The notes beneath the pieces were generated by a model. The model saw nothing but the letters and a program-made list of their open reading frames with translations. It did no database searches and was not told where the DNA came from. The position numbers and the translations under genes were made by a program. This document shows positions 8,860-18,200 of a DNA stretch of 64,000 nucleotides, piece by piece (positions within the stretch are counted from its first letter, which is position 1; every line of letters begins with the position of its first letter). The stretch covers positions 91,654-155,653 of the forward strand of contig JAGXSV010000083.1 in assembly GCA_018333605.1 (NCBI GenBank), written 5' to 3'. The DNA comes from Hydrogenophaga sp. GTDB lineage: Bacteria; Pseudomonadota; Gammaproteobacteria; Burkholderiales; Burkholderiaceae_C.

Positions 8860-9408
8860 ATGAATCCTTGTGTCTTTCTCCTAGGCCTACACGGGGTCGG
8901 AAAAACAACCGTCGGCCGCAAGCTTCAATCTGAACACAACTGGATGCACATCAGCCTGGGCGACCTTGGTCGCTTGGCAAGAGCCAGGCGCTTGCCGCGT
9001 GAGCATTCAGTGCGCTTCATGGGATACCTGGCAAGCCAGCAGCCTGGTGAGCGACTCAATCGCTCTCTGATCGATTCACTACTTCTTGAAGTCGAGAATC
9101 ATCGGTCTCATCGATTGGTCTCGGTGGATGGTTTCCCCGCCGAGCCATACCATGTGGGGCTGCTGCCCCCAAACTCTCTACTGGTGCACCTGACGGCCCC
9201 GGAAAGCACCCGAACCGAGAGGCTGACCAAGCGCGGCGAAGCAACGGTTCGACAGTGGTCAAACAAATCCGCTGGCAGCCAGCGTGACCGTGACCTCCCT
9301 GCCATCCTGGAACATCACAGAGAGAAGATCCTGGAACTGGACGCGACAGAGCCAGTTGATACGGTAGTACGGCGAATTCTGGCGCTCCTCTACCGACAAA
9401 CTACCTGA
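8860..9408 (+). CDS. Adenylate-kinase-like P-loop nucleotide kinase
   Basis: A 182-aa protein with Walker A GLHGVGKTT at the very N-terminus, a likely base-binding segment LGDLGRLARARRLP, VDGFPAEPYHV in the place of the adenylate kinase VDGFPR motif, and a lid-like TAPESTRTERLTKRGE. This layout belongs to the adenylate/shikimate kinase group. The substrate is unknown; it could be a nucleotide or a small molecule. ATG at 8860 is preferred over an in-frame TTG two codons earlier. Confidence 0.6.
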   Translation: MNPCVFLLGLHGVGKTTVGRKLQSEHNWMHISLGDLGRLARARRLPREHSVRFMGYLASQQPGERLNRSLIDSLLLEVENHRSHRLVSVDGFPAEPYHVGLLPPNSLLVHLTAPESTRTERLTKRGEATVRQWSNKSAGSQRDRDLPAILEHHREKILELDATEPVDTVVRRILALLYRQTT

Positions 9409-9438
9409 GACGACGGCATTGCCGCTGCCACCACCAAC

Positions 9439-9720
9439 ATGCACGCACACCAAGCCCGAGCACTGGCCAGAGTAGCCAATTCGTCCAGGACGCTGGCCAG
9501 CCTACGAGATCACTTCACGGCCCAAATTGCAGCCGCAGCCGCATCCGGGAAGCGCAAACTTGCCGACCCGGCCAGCTCATACACCGGGGCGTTTTCAAGA
9601 GAAGATGAAGATGCCCTCATCTTGGAGCTCAAAGAAGACGGGTATGAAATAGAGTACACGCAGCGCGACCCCCGCCTTGCTGGAAATCGAGGCGTTTCTG
9701 TGATCGTCATCTGCTGGTGA
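9439..9720 (+). CDS. Hypothetical protein, last gene of a small operon
   Basis: A 93-aa protein with a helical N-terminal half (LARVANSSRTLASLRDHFTA) and a compact end (EDALILELKEDGYEIEYTQ then VSVIVICW). A strong terminator follows within 40 bases, supporting it as the operon's last gene. The C-terminal alternation resembles small phage or plasmid proteins, but no function can be named. Confidence 0.5.
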   Translation: MHAHQARALARVANSSRTLASLRDHFTAQIAAAAASGKRKLADPASSYTGAFSREDEDALILELKEDGYEIEYTQRDPRLAGNRGVSVIVICW

Positions 9721-9750
9721 GCGCTACGCAATTGCGCTAAGGACACCGCA

Positions 9751-9800
9751 AAAAGATATAGCCCCTGGAACCCGAAATCGGGCGCCAGGGGCTAGTTTTT
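9751..9800. terminator. Bidirectional intrinsic terminator
   Basis: A 9-bp stem (AGCCCCTGG / CCAGGGGCT) encloses a second hairpin (CCCGA / TCGGG). It is followed by a T6 run rightward and by A residues on the left that become a T run on the other strand. It separates the convergent genes ending at 9720 and 9871. Confidence 0.88.
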
Positions 9801-9870
9801 TGCGAGGGAATGAATCCCCTCACCCTGCGTGAAGCAGGAGAAGAGCGAACCTTTTCGGTTCGCGACCAGT

Positions 9871-11319
9871 TCAGTCGTCCAGCTCAGCCTGCATCAACTC
9901 CGTTGCGACCGACGCACCGTCGGCGCAAAGCTCTTTCAGCGTCTGAATGTACTTCGGGATGATCGAGCCGTCTTTCACCGGCCCCACAACCGTCTTCATG
10001 TAAGTCAGCACCAGGTCGTGGCTGAGGTTGAACTTCGCGATTTCTGCCTGGAAACTGAGCCACTTCCCGACATTGCTGCCAAGTCGCTGCACCATTCCTT
10101 GCCACAGAGCCACAACTTCAGCGGGCTCCTTCATCCACTCCGCTCCGAACCGCGCTTGGGCCCACAGGCTGAGATCGTCGAAGTACCCCCCCTCGCGGGC
10201 GTGTTCAATCATGCTTTGAGCAGGCGCACGCGAGCTATCGAGAGCGGCCTCACCGTTCGGCACAGTCCCGCACGGGGTTTGCACACGCTGCGTGGCAGCG
10301 TCATCGGTCAGCTGAGGCTGATTCGAAGACTCGACCCACGTCAAAGGAACGGCAGGGGAAGTACCCGAGGGCCGCTCGTCAACAGTGGTTGGCAGGAGCA
10401 TGGATTCCTGTTGCTTGAGCCACATGACTTTCGGCAGTTCGATCTCCATGTCCAACTGCGGCACCCACTGCTCGCCGATCTTGGCCTTGCCAGTTTCATC
10501 GAAGTACGTGCGGCTGACGCGTGCTTTGCTGAGCCAGAACACCGGCCGGCCGTCGGGGGTGAAGTTGGGCAACCTCCCCTTGCAGGTGTTCATCGCCTGA
10601 CTGAGACGGAGGTAGATCTGCGACGCAGCCTCCGTCGATCCAGTGTGAAGCTCAAAGACACCAGCGCCGGCAATGCCAGGGATGTAGAAGCGAAGGGTTC
10701 CACTGAACTTGCACATGCCGAAGCTGTACTCCTCGCACTCCTCCGGAACGCATGCGCCGCGAACGACGGGCTTTCGTTGTACGTGTTGCACCACCTTGCG
10801 CTTGGTCTGCTCGGTTCGTACCACCTCCGGCAGATAAACACACACACGAGAGCCGTCCGGGTTGTAGCGAGAACGATAGCGACGCGTTTCTGCGCCACCG
10901 CCTTGCACGGCCAAACCCCCGCCAACCAGTGTGTCCAAGTCGTAGTCCTGCACATCGGGAAAGACCACCGGGAACCGATAGAGCTTGGGGCTCCTGTCAT
11001 TCCCCTTGACCTCGCCATAGAGCTCCAGGATGCGTCTGGACGTGGCCATGCCACCAGTCGCCATGTCCCACGGGTGAGCGTGAAACTCCTGGGTGTTCCG
11101 CGGGAAGAACGGATTGGAAATCTCGCAAGCCTTGTAGATCTCCTTCTCTGCTTCGCGAAAGCTCAACAGGCCTTCGACAGCCTTCTGGTAAATCGCAGCA
11201 GCTTTGGGGTTCTCGGCTGCACGCTTGCTGATGGCCTTGGTTCCTACGCGGATCTTGCCCCCCACGCTGAACTGAGTGTCGCGTGAGGCGACGCGCTCAG
11301 CCAAAAATGAGTTTGCCAT
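9871..11319 (-). CDS. Plasmid-conserved 'hydrolase or metal-binding' type protein, possibly Gp3/RDF-like
   Basis: A 482-aa soluble protein. The first about 300 residues hold FSVGGKIRVGTKAISKRAAENPKA, RFPVVFPDVQDYDLDTLVGG and GTLRFYIPGIAGAGVFELHTGS followed by ASQIYLRLSQAMN. The last pattern recalls proteins on conjugative plasmids annotated as hydrolase/metal-binding or Gp3-like recombination directionality factors. The C-terminal about 120 residues are helical and variable. The chosen ATG has AAGGAGAA just upstream. The function is not established. It is divergent from the RecG-like gene. Confidence 0.45.
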   Translation of the reverse strand: MANSFLAERVASRDTQFSVGGKIRVGTKAISKRAAENPKAAAIYQKAVEGLLSFREAEKEIYKACEISNPFFPRNTQEFHAHPWDMATGGMATSRRILELYGEVKGNDRSPKLYRFPVVFPDVQDYDLDTLVGGGLAVQGGGAETRRYRSRYNPDGSRVCVYLPEVVRTEQTKRKVVQHVQRKPVVRGACVPEECEEYSFGMCKFSGTLRFYIPGIAGAGVFELHTGSTEAASQIYLRLSQAMNTCKGRLPNFTPDGRPVFWLSKARVSRTYFDETGKAKIGEQWVPQLDMEIELPKVMWLKQQESMLLPTTVDERPSGTSPAVPLTWVESSNQPQLTDDAATQRVQTPCGTVPNGEAALDSSRAPAQSMIEHAREGGYFDDLSLWAQARFGAEWMKEPAEVVALWQGMVQRLGSNVGKWLSFQAEIAKFNLSHDLVLTYMKTVVGPVKDGSIIPKYIQTLKELCADGASVATELMQAELDD

Positions 11320-11442
11320 TTTCAATTCTCCTTCGAAGCAGGTGCCCGCTTCTTTGGTTGTCGTATGCAGACATTGCACAGACCTTCGTTGCCATATTCA
11401 CGGCGGATGAAGACTGCTGGCCACAGGAGATGAGCGTCGCCA

Positions 11443-11486
11443 TTGAGATCGCTTCGGTAGTGCGTAGCACCAGAACACGATCTCAA
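11443..11486. repeat. 9-bp inverted repeat in a divergent intergenic region
   Basis: TTGAGATCG and its exact reverse complement, 26 bases apart, lie between the genes starting at 11319 (minus) and 11548 (plus). It could be a shared operator. A transcript hairpin is less likely with so long a loop. Confidence 0.4.
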
Positions 11487-11547
11487 TAACCTCTTCTCGC
11501 CCGACTTTCGAACTTGCAAGCTACTTTTGAGCTGATAGCCTGATTGC

Positions 11548-13401
11548 ATGGGAAAAGACGCACATGCCCAGATCCTCAAGAGCCTGGCACTGCCCTGCCT
11601 TTCGCATGTACTGTTGTGCCTGCCCCATCAGTACGTGGACCGCACGCGAGCCCTCGAATGCATTGCTCATGCACCACTGAACAGGCCTGTGATGCTTCGC
11701 GTCCACTTCCGATCGTTTCGGGCACTGGATCGCGAGGGCAACGCCACGCGCAATCGCTTTCCCGCATCCATCGAATGGCAGCTCCTTCTTCCGGATAACA
11801 GCTCTGTGAGTACCAGGATGTTCGGTATGACCGTGGACCAGGCCGAGGCCATTGAGGGGAAGGACAGCACGATTGAGACTCAGGTCATTCAGACCAATGG
11901 GAGTCGCTATCTCCGGGGCGCTCGACTACAGCGCCTGACCGGGCGCGTCGATGCTCTATACACGGGAATCCCTGGAAAGGTCTCGGGCGAAGTGATCTCC
12001 GCTGTCGTCGAGGATCAGTGGTCCAGTGATCTGGCGATCAGTGAGGCAGCCGAAGAAGTGATGCGCTCGCATGTCATCAGTGCGTCCCTTGCGGCCCGCT
12101 CGCGAAGCCCTGTGGCCCTGCTGCGTGCCATTCACCGGCCCGACACCGTTGAGCAAGGAGAGCGTGCGCTGGCGTTTGCCAGACAGTGTGCCATCGACGA
12201 AGTACGACATGGGGCGCAAGCAGGTATGAGGAACACGTTGGGGCCAGCCCGCTTCAGCATTGACGAGCCACTGATCGCAGCGGTGGCAAACCAGCCAGAG
12301 ACCCTCAGTGAATCCCAGCGCAAAGCTTTGAACACCATTCGCAGGGCGATCAACCAGCAGCAAAGCGCCAGGATCCTGCTCAACGGCGATGTCGGCAGCG
12401 GCAAAACGCTAGTTTTCTGTCTGGCCGCCGTCGCAGTGGCGCGTGCCTCCAAAGGACTTGCCGCCATCTTGGTACCCAACGAAATCGTTGCACGCCAGAT
12501 CCACGAACTGACCACAGCGCGTTTCGCCGATCTCAAGCCCCAGCTGTGTACGGCTGAAGCGGGGGAAATAGATCCAGAGGCGCTCCTGTTGGTGGGTACC
12601 CAGGCTCTACTGCACCGTACGCTGACGCAGCCATTGAGCATCCTTGTGATCGACGAGCAACACAAGTTCTCGGTTGACCAGCGCATGCAGCTCGTGGGCG
12701 AGAGCACGCATGTAATCGAGGCCAGTGCGACACCGATTCCACGTTCTCTGGCTTTGGCACTGTTTGACGGCTGGATACAGGCTCGAATCTCCGGCTCGCC
12801 GGTGGCCAAGACCATCGATACACACATCCTGCGCGAGAGCGAGCGCAACGCGGCCATCGAGCTGGTGCGTCACCACCTCCAGGAAGGGCGACGCTGCATC
12901 TTTCTCTACCCCCGGGTCAATGGGAAAGGATCGGTCACTGAGCGAGCCAAGGCATTGAATGAGCGTTTTCCCAACAGGGTGGCGGTCATCCACGGCAAGC
13001 TCAAACCGGCAGAGAAAGAGGCAGCCTTACAGCAGTTCCGTTCGGGTCAGGCGCCGATCGCCGTCGCATCCACAGCGGTTGAAGTGGGCGTCGATGTACC
13101 AGATGTGGGCATGATGGTGATCAGCGAAGCCGAGCGCTTTGGCCTGACACAGCTTCACCAGTTGCGCGGCCGTCTCGTTCGTAACGGCGGTCGTGGTGAC
13201 TTCGTGATGATGACGGCAGAGGCGACAAAGCGGGCAACGCTGGAGCGGCTGCATGCATTGCGAAAGCACTCGAACGGGTTTGATCTCGCAGAAGCGGACC
13301 TGAAGCTGCGCGGCTTTGGCGATGTCTTGGGCGACATGCAAACCGGCAAGACATTGGGAACCTTCAAACTGACACGTCTGGTCGCTGAAGACTTCCTCTG
13401 A
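11548..13401 (+). CDS. RecG-like ATP-dependent DNA helicase
   Basis: A 617-aa helicase with an N-terminal OB/wedge-like region and RecG-type SF2 motifs: LSESQRKALNTIRRAI, Walker A LNGDVGSGKT near 281, VIDEQHKFSVDQR with DEQH near 369, IEASATPIPRSLALALFDG, and HQLRGRLVRNGGRGDFVMM. The tail FDLAEADLKLRGFGDVLG is the RecG C-terminal signature. It is about 75 residues shorter than chromosomal RecG, mainly at the N-terminus. It should remodel stalled forks or recombination intermediates. Confidence 0.88.
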   Translation: MGKDAHAQILKSLALPCLSHVLLCLPHQYVDRTRALECIAHAPLNRPVMLRVHFRSFRALDREGNATRNRFPASIEWQLLLPDNSSVSTRMFGMTVDQAEAIEGKDSTIETQVIQTNGSRYLRGARLQRLTGRVDALYTGIPGKVSGEVISAVVEDQWSSDLAISEAAEEVMRSHVISASLAARSRSPVALLRAIHRPDTVEQGERALAFARQCAIDEVRHGAQAGMRNTLGPARFSIDEPLIAAVANQPETLSESQRKALNTIRRAINQQQSARILLNGDVGSGKTLVFCLAAVAVARASKGLAAILVPNEIVARQIHELTTARFADLKPQLCTAEAGEIDPEALLLVGTQALLHRTLTQPLSILVIDEQHKFSVDQRMQLVGESTHVIEASATPIPRSLALALFDGWIQARISGSPVAKTIDTHILRESERNAAIELVRHHLQEGRRCIFLYPRVNGKGSVTERAKALNERFPNRVAVIHGKLKPAEKEAALQQFRSGQAPIAVASTAVEVGVDVPDVGMMVISEAERFGLTQLHQLRGRLVRNGGRGDFVMMTAEATKRATLERLHALRKHSNGFDLAEADLKLRGFGDVLGDMQTGKTLGTFKLTRLVAEDFL

Positions 13402-13416
13402 CTGTTAAGCCATCAT

Positions 13417-13444
13417 CCCATTCCGCAATGGCGGTTTGTAAGGA
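13417..13444 (-). promoter_or_regulatory. Orphan copy of the SD-hairpin leader
   Basis: On the minus strand, ACAAAC, then CCGC-CATT-GCGG, then AAT and GGGAT, with TCCTT upstream, matches the leader family. No gene follows: the next ATG reads three codons before a stop, and the RecG-like gene occupies the other strand. It is probably the remnant of a leader whose gene was replaced. Confidence 0.4.
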
Positions 13445-13495
13445 CAGGTTCGATTGTATCGCGCTGGTGGCGCTTGTACAGCGCAGGAATGCCGC

Positions 13496-13529
13496 AGACC
13501 CAGCCCATGCGTTCGCATGAGCTGGGTCT
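13496..13529 (-). terminator. Terminator-like hairpin after the 76-aa gene
   Basis: The 9-bp outer arms AGACCCAGC / GCTGGGTCT continue inward with CATGCG / CGCATG. It begins 9 bases after the stop of the gene at 13538-13768. There is no strong T run, so termination strength is uncertain. Confidence 0.5.
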
Positions 13530-13537
13530 CTGGAGGG

Positions 13538-13768
13538 TTACGCGGCCAGCTTGAGCAGTGCATCGATCTTGTCGATGATCTGCGTCGGCTGAGTGGCTGC
13601 CAGGTCAGGGTTCGTTTGCGCACCCGATCCGCCCTTGGAGGCAGACCAGAAGCACATCCCCTCCCCCGTCTTCAACCGAGAAACGGTGAAGCCACGGTAG
13701 AGGAAGCGCACGGGGATGCCGTGCCGAAGATCGTTCCTGGTGGTGATTTCAATGGTCGGCTTGAACAT
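13538..13768 (-). CDS. Small hypothetical protein with SD-hairpin leader
   Basis: A 76-aa protein (MFKPTIEITTRNDLRHGIPVRF, then FTVSRLKTGEGMCFWSASKG) with a beta-rich, possibly nucleic-acid-binding first half. ATG at 13768 is chosen because AGGAG lies 9 bases upstream and is part of the leader hairpin. An earlier ATG would abut the Shine-Dalgarno. No family is recognised. Confidence 0.6.
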   Translation of the reverse strand: MFKPTIEITTRNDLRHGIPVRFLYRGFTVSRLKTGEGMCFWSASKGGSGAQTNPDLAATQPTQIIDKIDALLKLAA

Positions 13769-13779
13769 AGTCTGCATCT

Positions 13780-13810
13780 CCTGGTTTCCGCAACTGCGGT
13801 GTTTACAAGG
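13780..13810 (-). promoter_or_regulatory. SD-hairpin leader (76-aa gene)
   Basis: Outer arms CCTTGT / ACCAGG (one mismatch), inner CCGC-AGTT-GCGG, AAA before the SD arm. Hairpin A at 13820-13857 has two A.C-type mismatches. The terminator-like hairpin of the preceding gene is at 13854-13875. Confidence 0.7.
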
Positions 13811-13885
13811 CGATGTATTGGCTTTCTGCTGCACTGGAGTCAACGCAGTAGGAAGCCCGCTCCGTAAAGCGAGCTGGGGCTGGGC

Positions 13886-14371
13886 TCATCTGGAAGCCCG
13901 TCGAAACTCCCAAGGCGGTACCGCCTCGTGGTCACTCCAAACGCCCCTCTTTTCGTTCTTGGCCTGTTGCTGCAACTGGTACAGCGACTTGTCGGTGACA
14001 TACCGGTCATAGACCCAAGCCATGCCGGCTGAGACCATGTGGCTTTGTGCGTCTACGCCATCGCAGCGAACCCGCGCAAGCTTTCGGCCAAAGCGATCTT
14101 CGCCCTCAACATCGAGCGACGCGAACTTGCCAAAGCAAATCCGCGCCAACTCCTGCCTGGACTTGTTGCCAAAGGCCTGCTTGGACTCAGGTGCGTCAAT
14201 CTGGGACAGTCGCACCCTCACCTGTTGACGCTGCGGCGTAAGTAGCTTGAGCGTGTCTCCATCGCTGATTCCAACGACCTTGCCTGTCAACTCCCCGGCC
14301 ATGAGACCAGAGGCGAAGAGCAGGCAGAGGAGCGTCAATAGCGACTTGTCTTTGAGAATGGGTTTACGCAT
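13886..14371 (-). CDS. Thermonuclease-like (SNase) exported nuclease
   Basis: A 161-aa protein with an N-terminal signal peptide (SLLTLLCLLFASGLMAGEL) and an SNase domain: VVGISDGDTLKL (metal-binding Asp), VRVRLSQIDAPESKQ (Arg and Glu of the active site), EDRFGRKLARVRCDG (second Arg), and YRQL-like LYQLQQQAKNEKRGVW. All key residues are present, so it should cut DNA or RNA in the periplasm or medium. Such genes are common on conjugative elements. It follows the 98-aa gene by 4 bases and has no leader of its own. Confidence 0.85.
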   Translation of the reverse strand: MRKPILKDKSLLTLLCLLFASGLMAGELTGKVVGISDGDTLKLLTPQRQQVRVRLSQIDAPESKQAFGNKSRQELARICFGKFASLDVEGEDRFGRKLARVRCDGVDAQSHMVSAGMAWVYDRYVTDKSLYQLQQQAKNEKRGVWSDHEAVPPWEFRRASR

Positions 14372-14375
14372 GTCG

Positions 14376-14672
14376 TCAGGCAGCAAGAGCCAGTTGTTGC
14401 TTCGGAAGAAAGTCGGGCGCGACCTGCGGTTCAGTGCAGCCTATCAGCCGTTTGGTCCAGTTGCGCAAACGGGTGATGGTGCCCTGGTCCTCAAGATCGC
14501 GAACGTAGAACAAGAGGTCCTCTTCCAGCGACTCCATGCGCCGGTAAGCATGCACCTTCTTGGCGAGGTTGATCATGCTCTGGCGTCTGGCCCCTCCGGC
14601 CCGGACGTTGATCATGATGTTGCTGCAGAGGTTCTCTCGAAACGCTACAGCACTGAGTCGTGCCTTTCTCAT
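14376..14672 (-). CDS. Hypothetical protein, middle of a three-gene unit
   Basis: A 98-aa basic helical protein (MRKARLSAVAFRENL, MINLAKKVHAYRRMESLEEDL, TITRLRNWTKRLIG). Its ATG overlaps the stop of the upstream gene (ATGA at 14669-14672), indicating translational coupling. It is probably cytoplasmic; no domain was recognised. Confidence 0.6.
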   Translation of the reverse strand: MRKARLSAVAFRENLCSNIMINVRAGGARRQSMINLAKKVHAYRRMESLEEDLLFYVRDLEDQGTITRLRNWTKRLIGCTEPQVAPDFLPKQQLALAA

Positions 14673-15037
14673 GACAGCGACTCCGCCGGGGTACGCAACC
14701 CCAACTCGGCGATGGCATCCCTGTCCCAGCGGCGCAATACCCCTTTTGGATCTGCTTCGACCGCATGCGCCCAGCGACACGCAGCAGCCGATGATGCATC
14801 GTAGGCAATCTCCACCTCTCGGTAGACGCCAAACTCGTGCGGATTGCTGCAGATGCGAAGCCCTGCAAGGACATCCTCACACTCGGCGGGAACAGGATAG
14901 TGCCGGAGAATTTGGCGCCTGTATGCCGCGGTTTCACGCCGTGACCGGGTGGAATATTCATCGTCGCCGACCTGAGCGCACTGCTCTTCAGAAGGCGCCG
15001 GCCCGATCGACAGATAGTCAAGATTGAGTTTCAGCAT
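14669..15037 (-). CDS. Hypothetical protein with SD-hairpin leader
   Basis: A 122-aa acidic protein (LDYLSIGPAPSEEQCAQVGDD, YRRQILRHYPVPAECEDVLAGL). ATG at 15037 lies 4 bases after an AAGGAGT Shine-Dalgarno fully paired in the leader. A longer in-frame start would run through the hairpin. It leads a unit with the 98-aa gene and the nuclease. Confidence 0.65.
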   Translation of the reverse strand: MLKLNLDYLSIGPAPSEEQCAQVGDDEYSTRSRRETAAYRRQILRHYPVPAECEDVLAGLRICSNPHEFGVYREVEIAYDASSAAACRWAHAVEADPKGVLRRWDRDAIAELGLRTPAESLS

Positions 15038-15039
15038 GT

Positions 15040-15076
15040 GACTCCTTTTCCGCAGTTGCGGTGTTGATAAGGAGTC
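15040..15076 (-). promoter_or_regulatory. SD-hairpin leader, type example
   Basis: Outer arms GACTCCTT / AAGGAGTC (8 bp) contain the Shine-Dalgarno. They enclose ATCAACA, the inner hairpin CCGC-AACT-GCGG, and AA. The ATG follows 3 bases after the outer stem. Hairpin A at 15092-15126 pairs 12 of 14 positions, including a G.G mismatch. Confidence 0.85.
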
Positions 15077-15201
15077 GGTCACACAAAGTGACTTTTGACT
15101 GGGGGCGAAGGGCCCACACTCAAAAGCTTCCTGTGGTGATTCTGGGTATCCGTCACAACCAGAGCAACATGGAATGCTGCATTCAAACCGCCTTGATTTG
15201 G

Positions 15202-15240
15202 AAAAATGCTGGTCCTCCGCCCGATTCGGGACGGAGGACC
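15202..15240 (-). terminator. Intrinsic terminator of the DarB-like gene
   Basis: Minus-strand arms GGTCCTCCG / CGGAGGACC enclose CCCGA/TCGGG and are followed by AGCATTTTT. It lies 6 bases after the stop codon at 15246. Confidence 0.82.
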
Positions 15241-15245
15241 AAGCT

Positions 15246-18200
15246 TCAATCGGCCATTGCCAGTGCGCTCACGTCATCTGCATTGATCTCCAGCATGCTG
15301 TCGATCTCAGCCTGACGCTCAAGCAACAACTGCAGCTTCTTCTCGTACACAAAGGGGCAATCCGCCCGCTGTCGTTCAAGCAGCCGCCCCTGCAGTTCCA
15401 GCAGCCGCGCTTCCGTCTTTTGAGCCTGATGGGCGATCTCCTCTGCAAACCACGAAGGCTTGAAGTACTCGATCAGATCCTGCCGATTTCTCGGCAGGGC
15501 CCTAAGCCGCATGGTGAAGGCCTCACTCTGTAGCCGGACTTGTTCGACAGGACCAGCGTTCCACACTTCCTCGATTTCGATGACCACATTGCCCAATTGA
15601 AGGAGGACATGTGGCTCATGAGAACTTCGCCGGTCTCTGTAGTCCTTGAGGAACTTGCGAATTTTCTGCCCTCGTTTGAGAACAGCTTCTGCGCAATTTT
15701 CAAAGTCTGCGAATCGATTCCCGTCAACCTCGAACCCACGCCCATCGACCCTGGCACGCTCACCCAAGGATCGGACGTTCTGAAGATGATCTCGCGCTGA
15801 TGCGATGCCCATCTCCAGGTAGCTGACTTCGCGTCGGTTCTTGTACTGCTCATTGTCGTGCACCGACTTGAGCGCCTGCAGTCTTGCGACCTCGGCGTCC
15901 ACGCCTGCCTTTTCGATCACCATGGGATTCCCGCTGGCCAGCGCCTTGACCTCGGCAAACGACAGTGCTTGCATGGAGACATCCTCCACTGTGCGCACAC
16001 TACCGTTGTTCTCCATCACTTGCGCAATGAAATTTGCCTTGCGCTCCAGCCCCTGCCACATGTAGACGTCGAAAGTGGCCTCGGTCGCGTACCGGTAGAT
16101 CCACACCTCTTCGTTCATGTTGCCTTGCCGGATGATGCGTCCGTCGCGTTGTTCTACGTCTCGCGGCCTCCAGGGTGCATCCAGATCATGCTTGGCGACC
16201 AGACGGTCCTGCACATTCGTTCCGAACCCCATCAGCTCCGTTGACCCGATCAGGACCCGCTTCTTTCCCGCCCGCACCATGCGATGCAATTGGGCTTTCT
16301 GCTTGTCCGTCTTGAAGTCCTGTGCGAACGCGATTTCTTCTGCAGGTACACCCTTGGCGATCAGTGCCGCCTTGATGTGCTCATAGACCGAGAAGCTGTT
16401 GCCAGGCACACTCAAGTCACAGAACACCAGCTGCGTCAGACGTTCCTGAATGCTCTTCTCCCAGTGCCAGTAGACACGCTCGATGCATGCCTCGACCTTG
16501 GTACCCGGCTCTGGCACCAGCGTGGGGTTCACACATCGCATATCCAGCGCAGCCTTGCGGCCATCGTTGGTGATGCACAGCATGTTGTCCACTTCCGGTT
16601 TGACTTCACCCGTGCGGACCCGCTCGGCTCTTTCTACCAGCGACTGCACGAAGCGACGCTGTCCTTCTGTCGGTGGCACGGTGACCACCGTGTGGCTTCC
16701 CCCCACCAGCTTGGGCTCGGGAAGGTTCAGTTGCTTCTTGGTCCGGATCTCTGCGACTTCGCGGAAGATCAGCATCAGCTCGGGCACGTTCACAAAGCTT
16801 GCAAAGCGGGTGTGCAGTCGGTAGCCAGAGCCCTCGGGCTTGACTTCCACACACGTCACCTCACGCGCAAAGTTCGCCGCCCAGGCGTCAAAGCTGTCGA
16901 TGTGCAGTTCGCGCAGTCTTTCCTCCTGGAGGTAGGTCTGCATGATGAACATCTCGCCGATCGTGTTGGAGATCGGCGTCGCCGTCGCAAAGCACAGGCC
17001 GTAGCCGTCATTGCTCCTCTTCTCGAAGATCACCCGGGACTTCAGGTAAAGGTCCAGCGCCCGCGATGAGCAGCTGCTGGAAATGCCCGGGATGCGCTTC
17101 TTCTTCGTGAAGAAAAAGAGGTTCTTGAACAGATCGGCTTCGTCGACCAGCACGGTGTCGATGCCCAGCTGCTCGAACCCGAGAACCCCCGAGTCCTTCT
17201 CATTGCTGACCAGGCTCTCCAGCTTGGTTTCGACCATCTTCGCTGCCCGTGACGCTTCCCGCACCACGTTCTGATCAGTGACACCCATGACCGCTTCGCG
17301 TGCCTTGAGCTTCTGCTCGCTGATGAACTCCCTGACCACCGCTTCGCTCAGGCCGATGCGCCCAAAGGTCGCGTGCGTGACGATCACGCAGTCCCAGTCG
17401 TTCGTTGAGATGCGCATCAGCAACTCACGCCTTGCATCGCCCACCAGGTCGTCCTTGCTTGCAGCCAGGACCTTCGCGCGAGGGAACGCACGCAGGTACT
17501 CTCCAGCGAACGCCTCGAGCATGTGATTGGGCACAACCAGGATCGGCTTGTTGGCCACCCCCAGTCGCTTGAGCTCTTGCGCCACACAGATCTGGATCAG
17601 CGTCTTACCTCCTCCGACCGCCAGTGCGTACAGCGTGTTGCCGCTGACGATACCTCGCCAGATCGAGTCCTTCTGTGCATCGCGCAGCGTGATCGCCGCA
17701 CTCAACCCAGGGATGACCAGGTGGCTACCGTCATAGCTTCGGTTGACATGCCCGTTGTAGAGCATGTTGTATTTCTCCTGCAGCGCCGCGGACCTGTCCT
17801 TGTCGGACATCAGCCAGTCAACGAACGACTTCTCGATGGTGCGTGCCTTGTCTTGCGCGGCCAGCGATTCGTCCTTGTTGATCACGCGCCGTTCTTTTCC
17901 GTCTACTTCTATCGTGTCGTACACCTCCGGTGTTTGTTGGTTGAGCAAGTTCCCCAGGATGTCCCAGAAGTTCTTGCGAGATGTCCCCCACGTGGTGGTG
18001 AAGGTTTCGTGCTTTGGGTGACGGAAGCTGATCACCCATGAGGCGGTTTCGACCACTTGCGTGACCTCTACCGAGTAGTAGGAGAAGTTCGAATGCTCGC
18101 CCGAGAACCGACGTCCGATCTTGAACGTCTCTTCGAGCCACTGGCGCACGTGCTCCTCTCCGATCCAGGGAACGCCCAGCTTGATGCCGACCTGCTCCAA

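Noticed and set aside
9829..11286. Long plus-strand frame of 485 codons
   Set aside because: Lies antisense to the 482-aa gene at 9871-11319, has no domain, has abnormal composition (His/Arg/Leu-rich) and includes the terminator region.
11320..11345. Hairpin before the 482-aa gene as a further family member
   Set aside because: The stem GAAGCGGG/CCTGCTTC does not include the Shine-Dalgarno and lacks the nested design.
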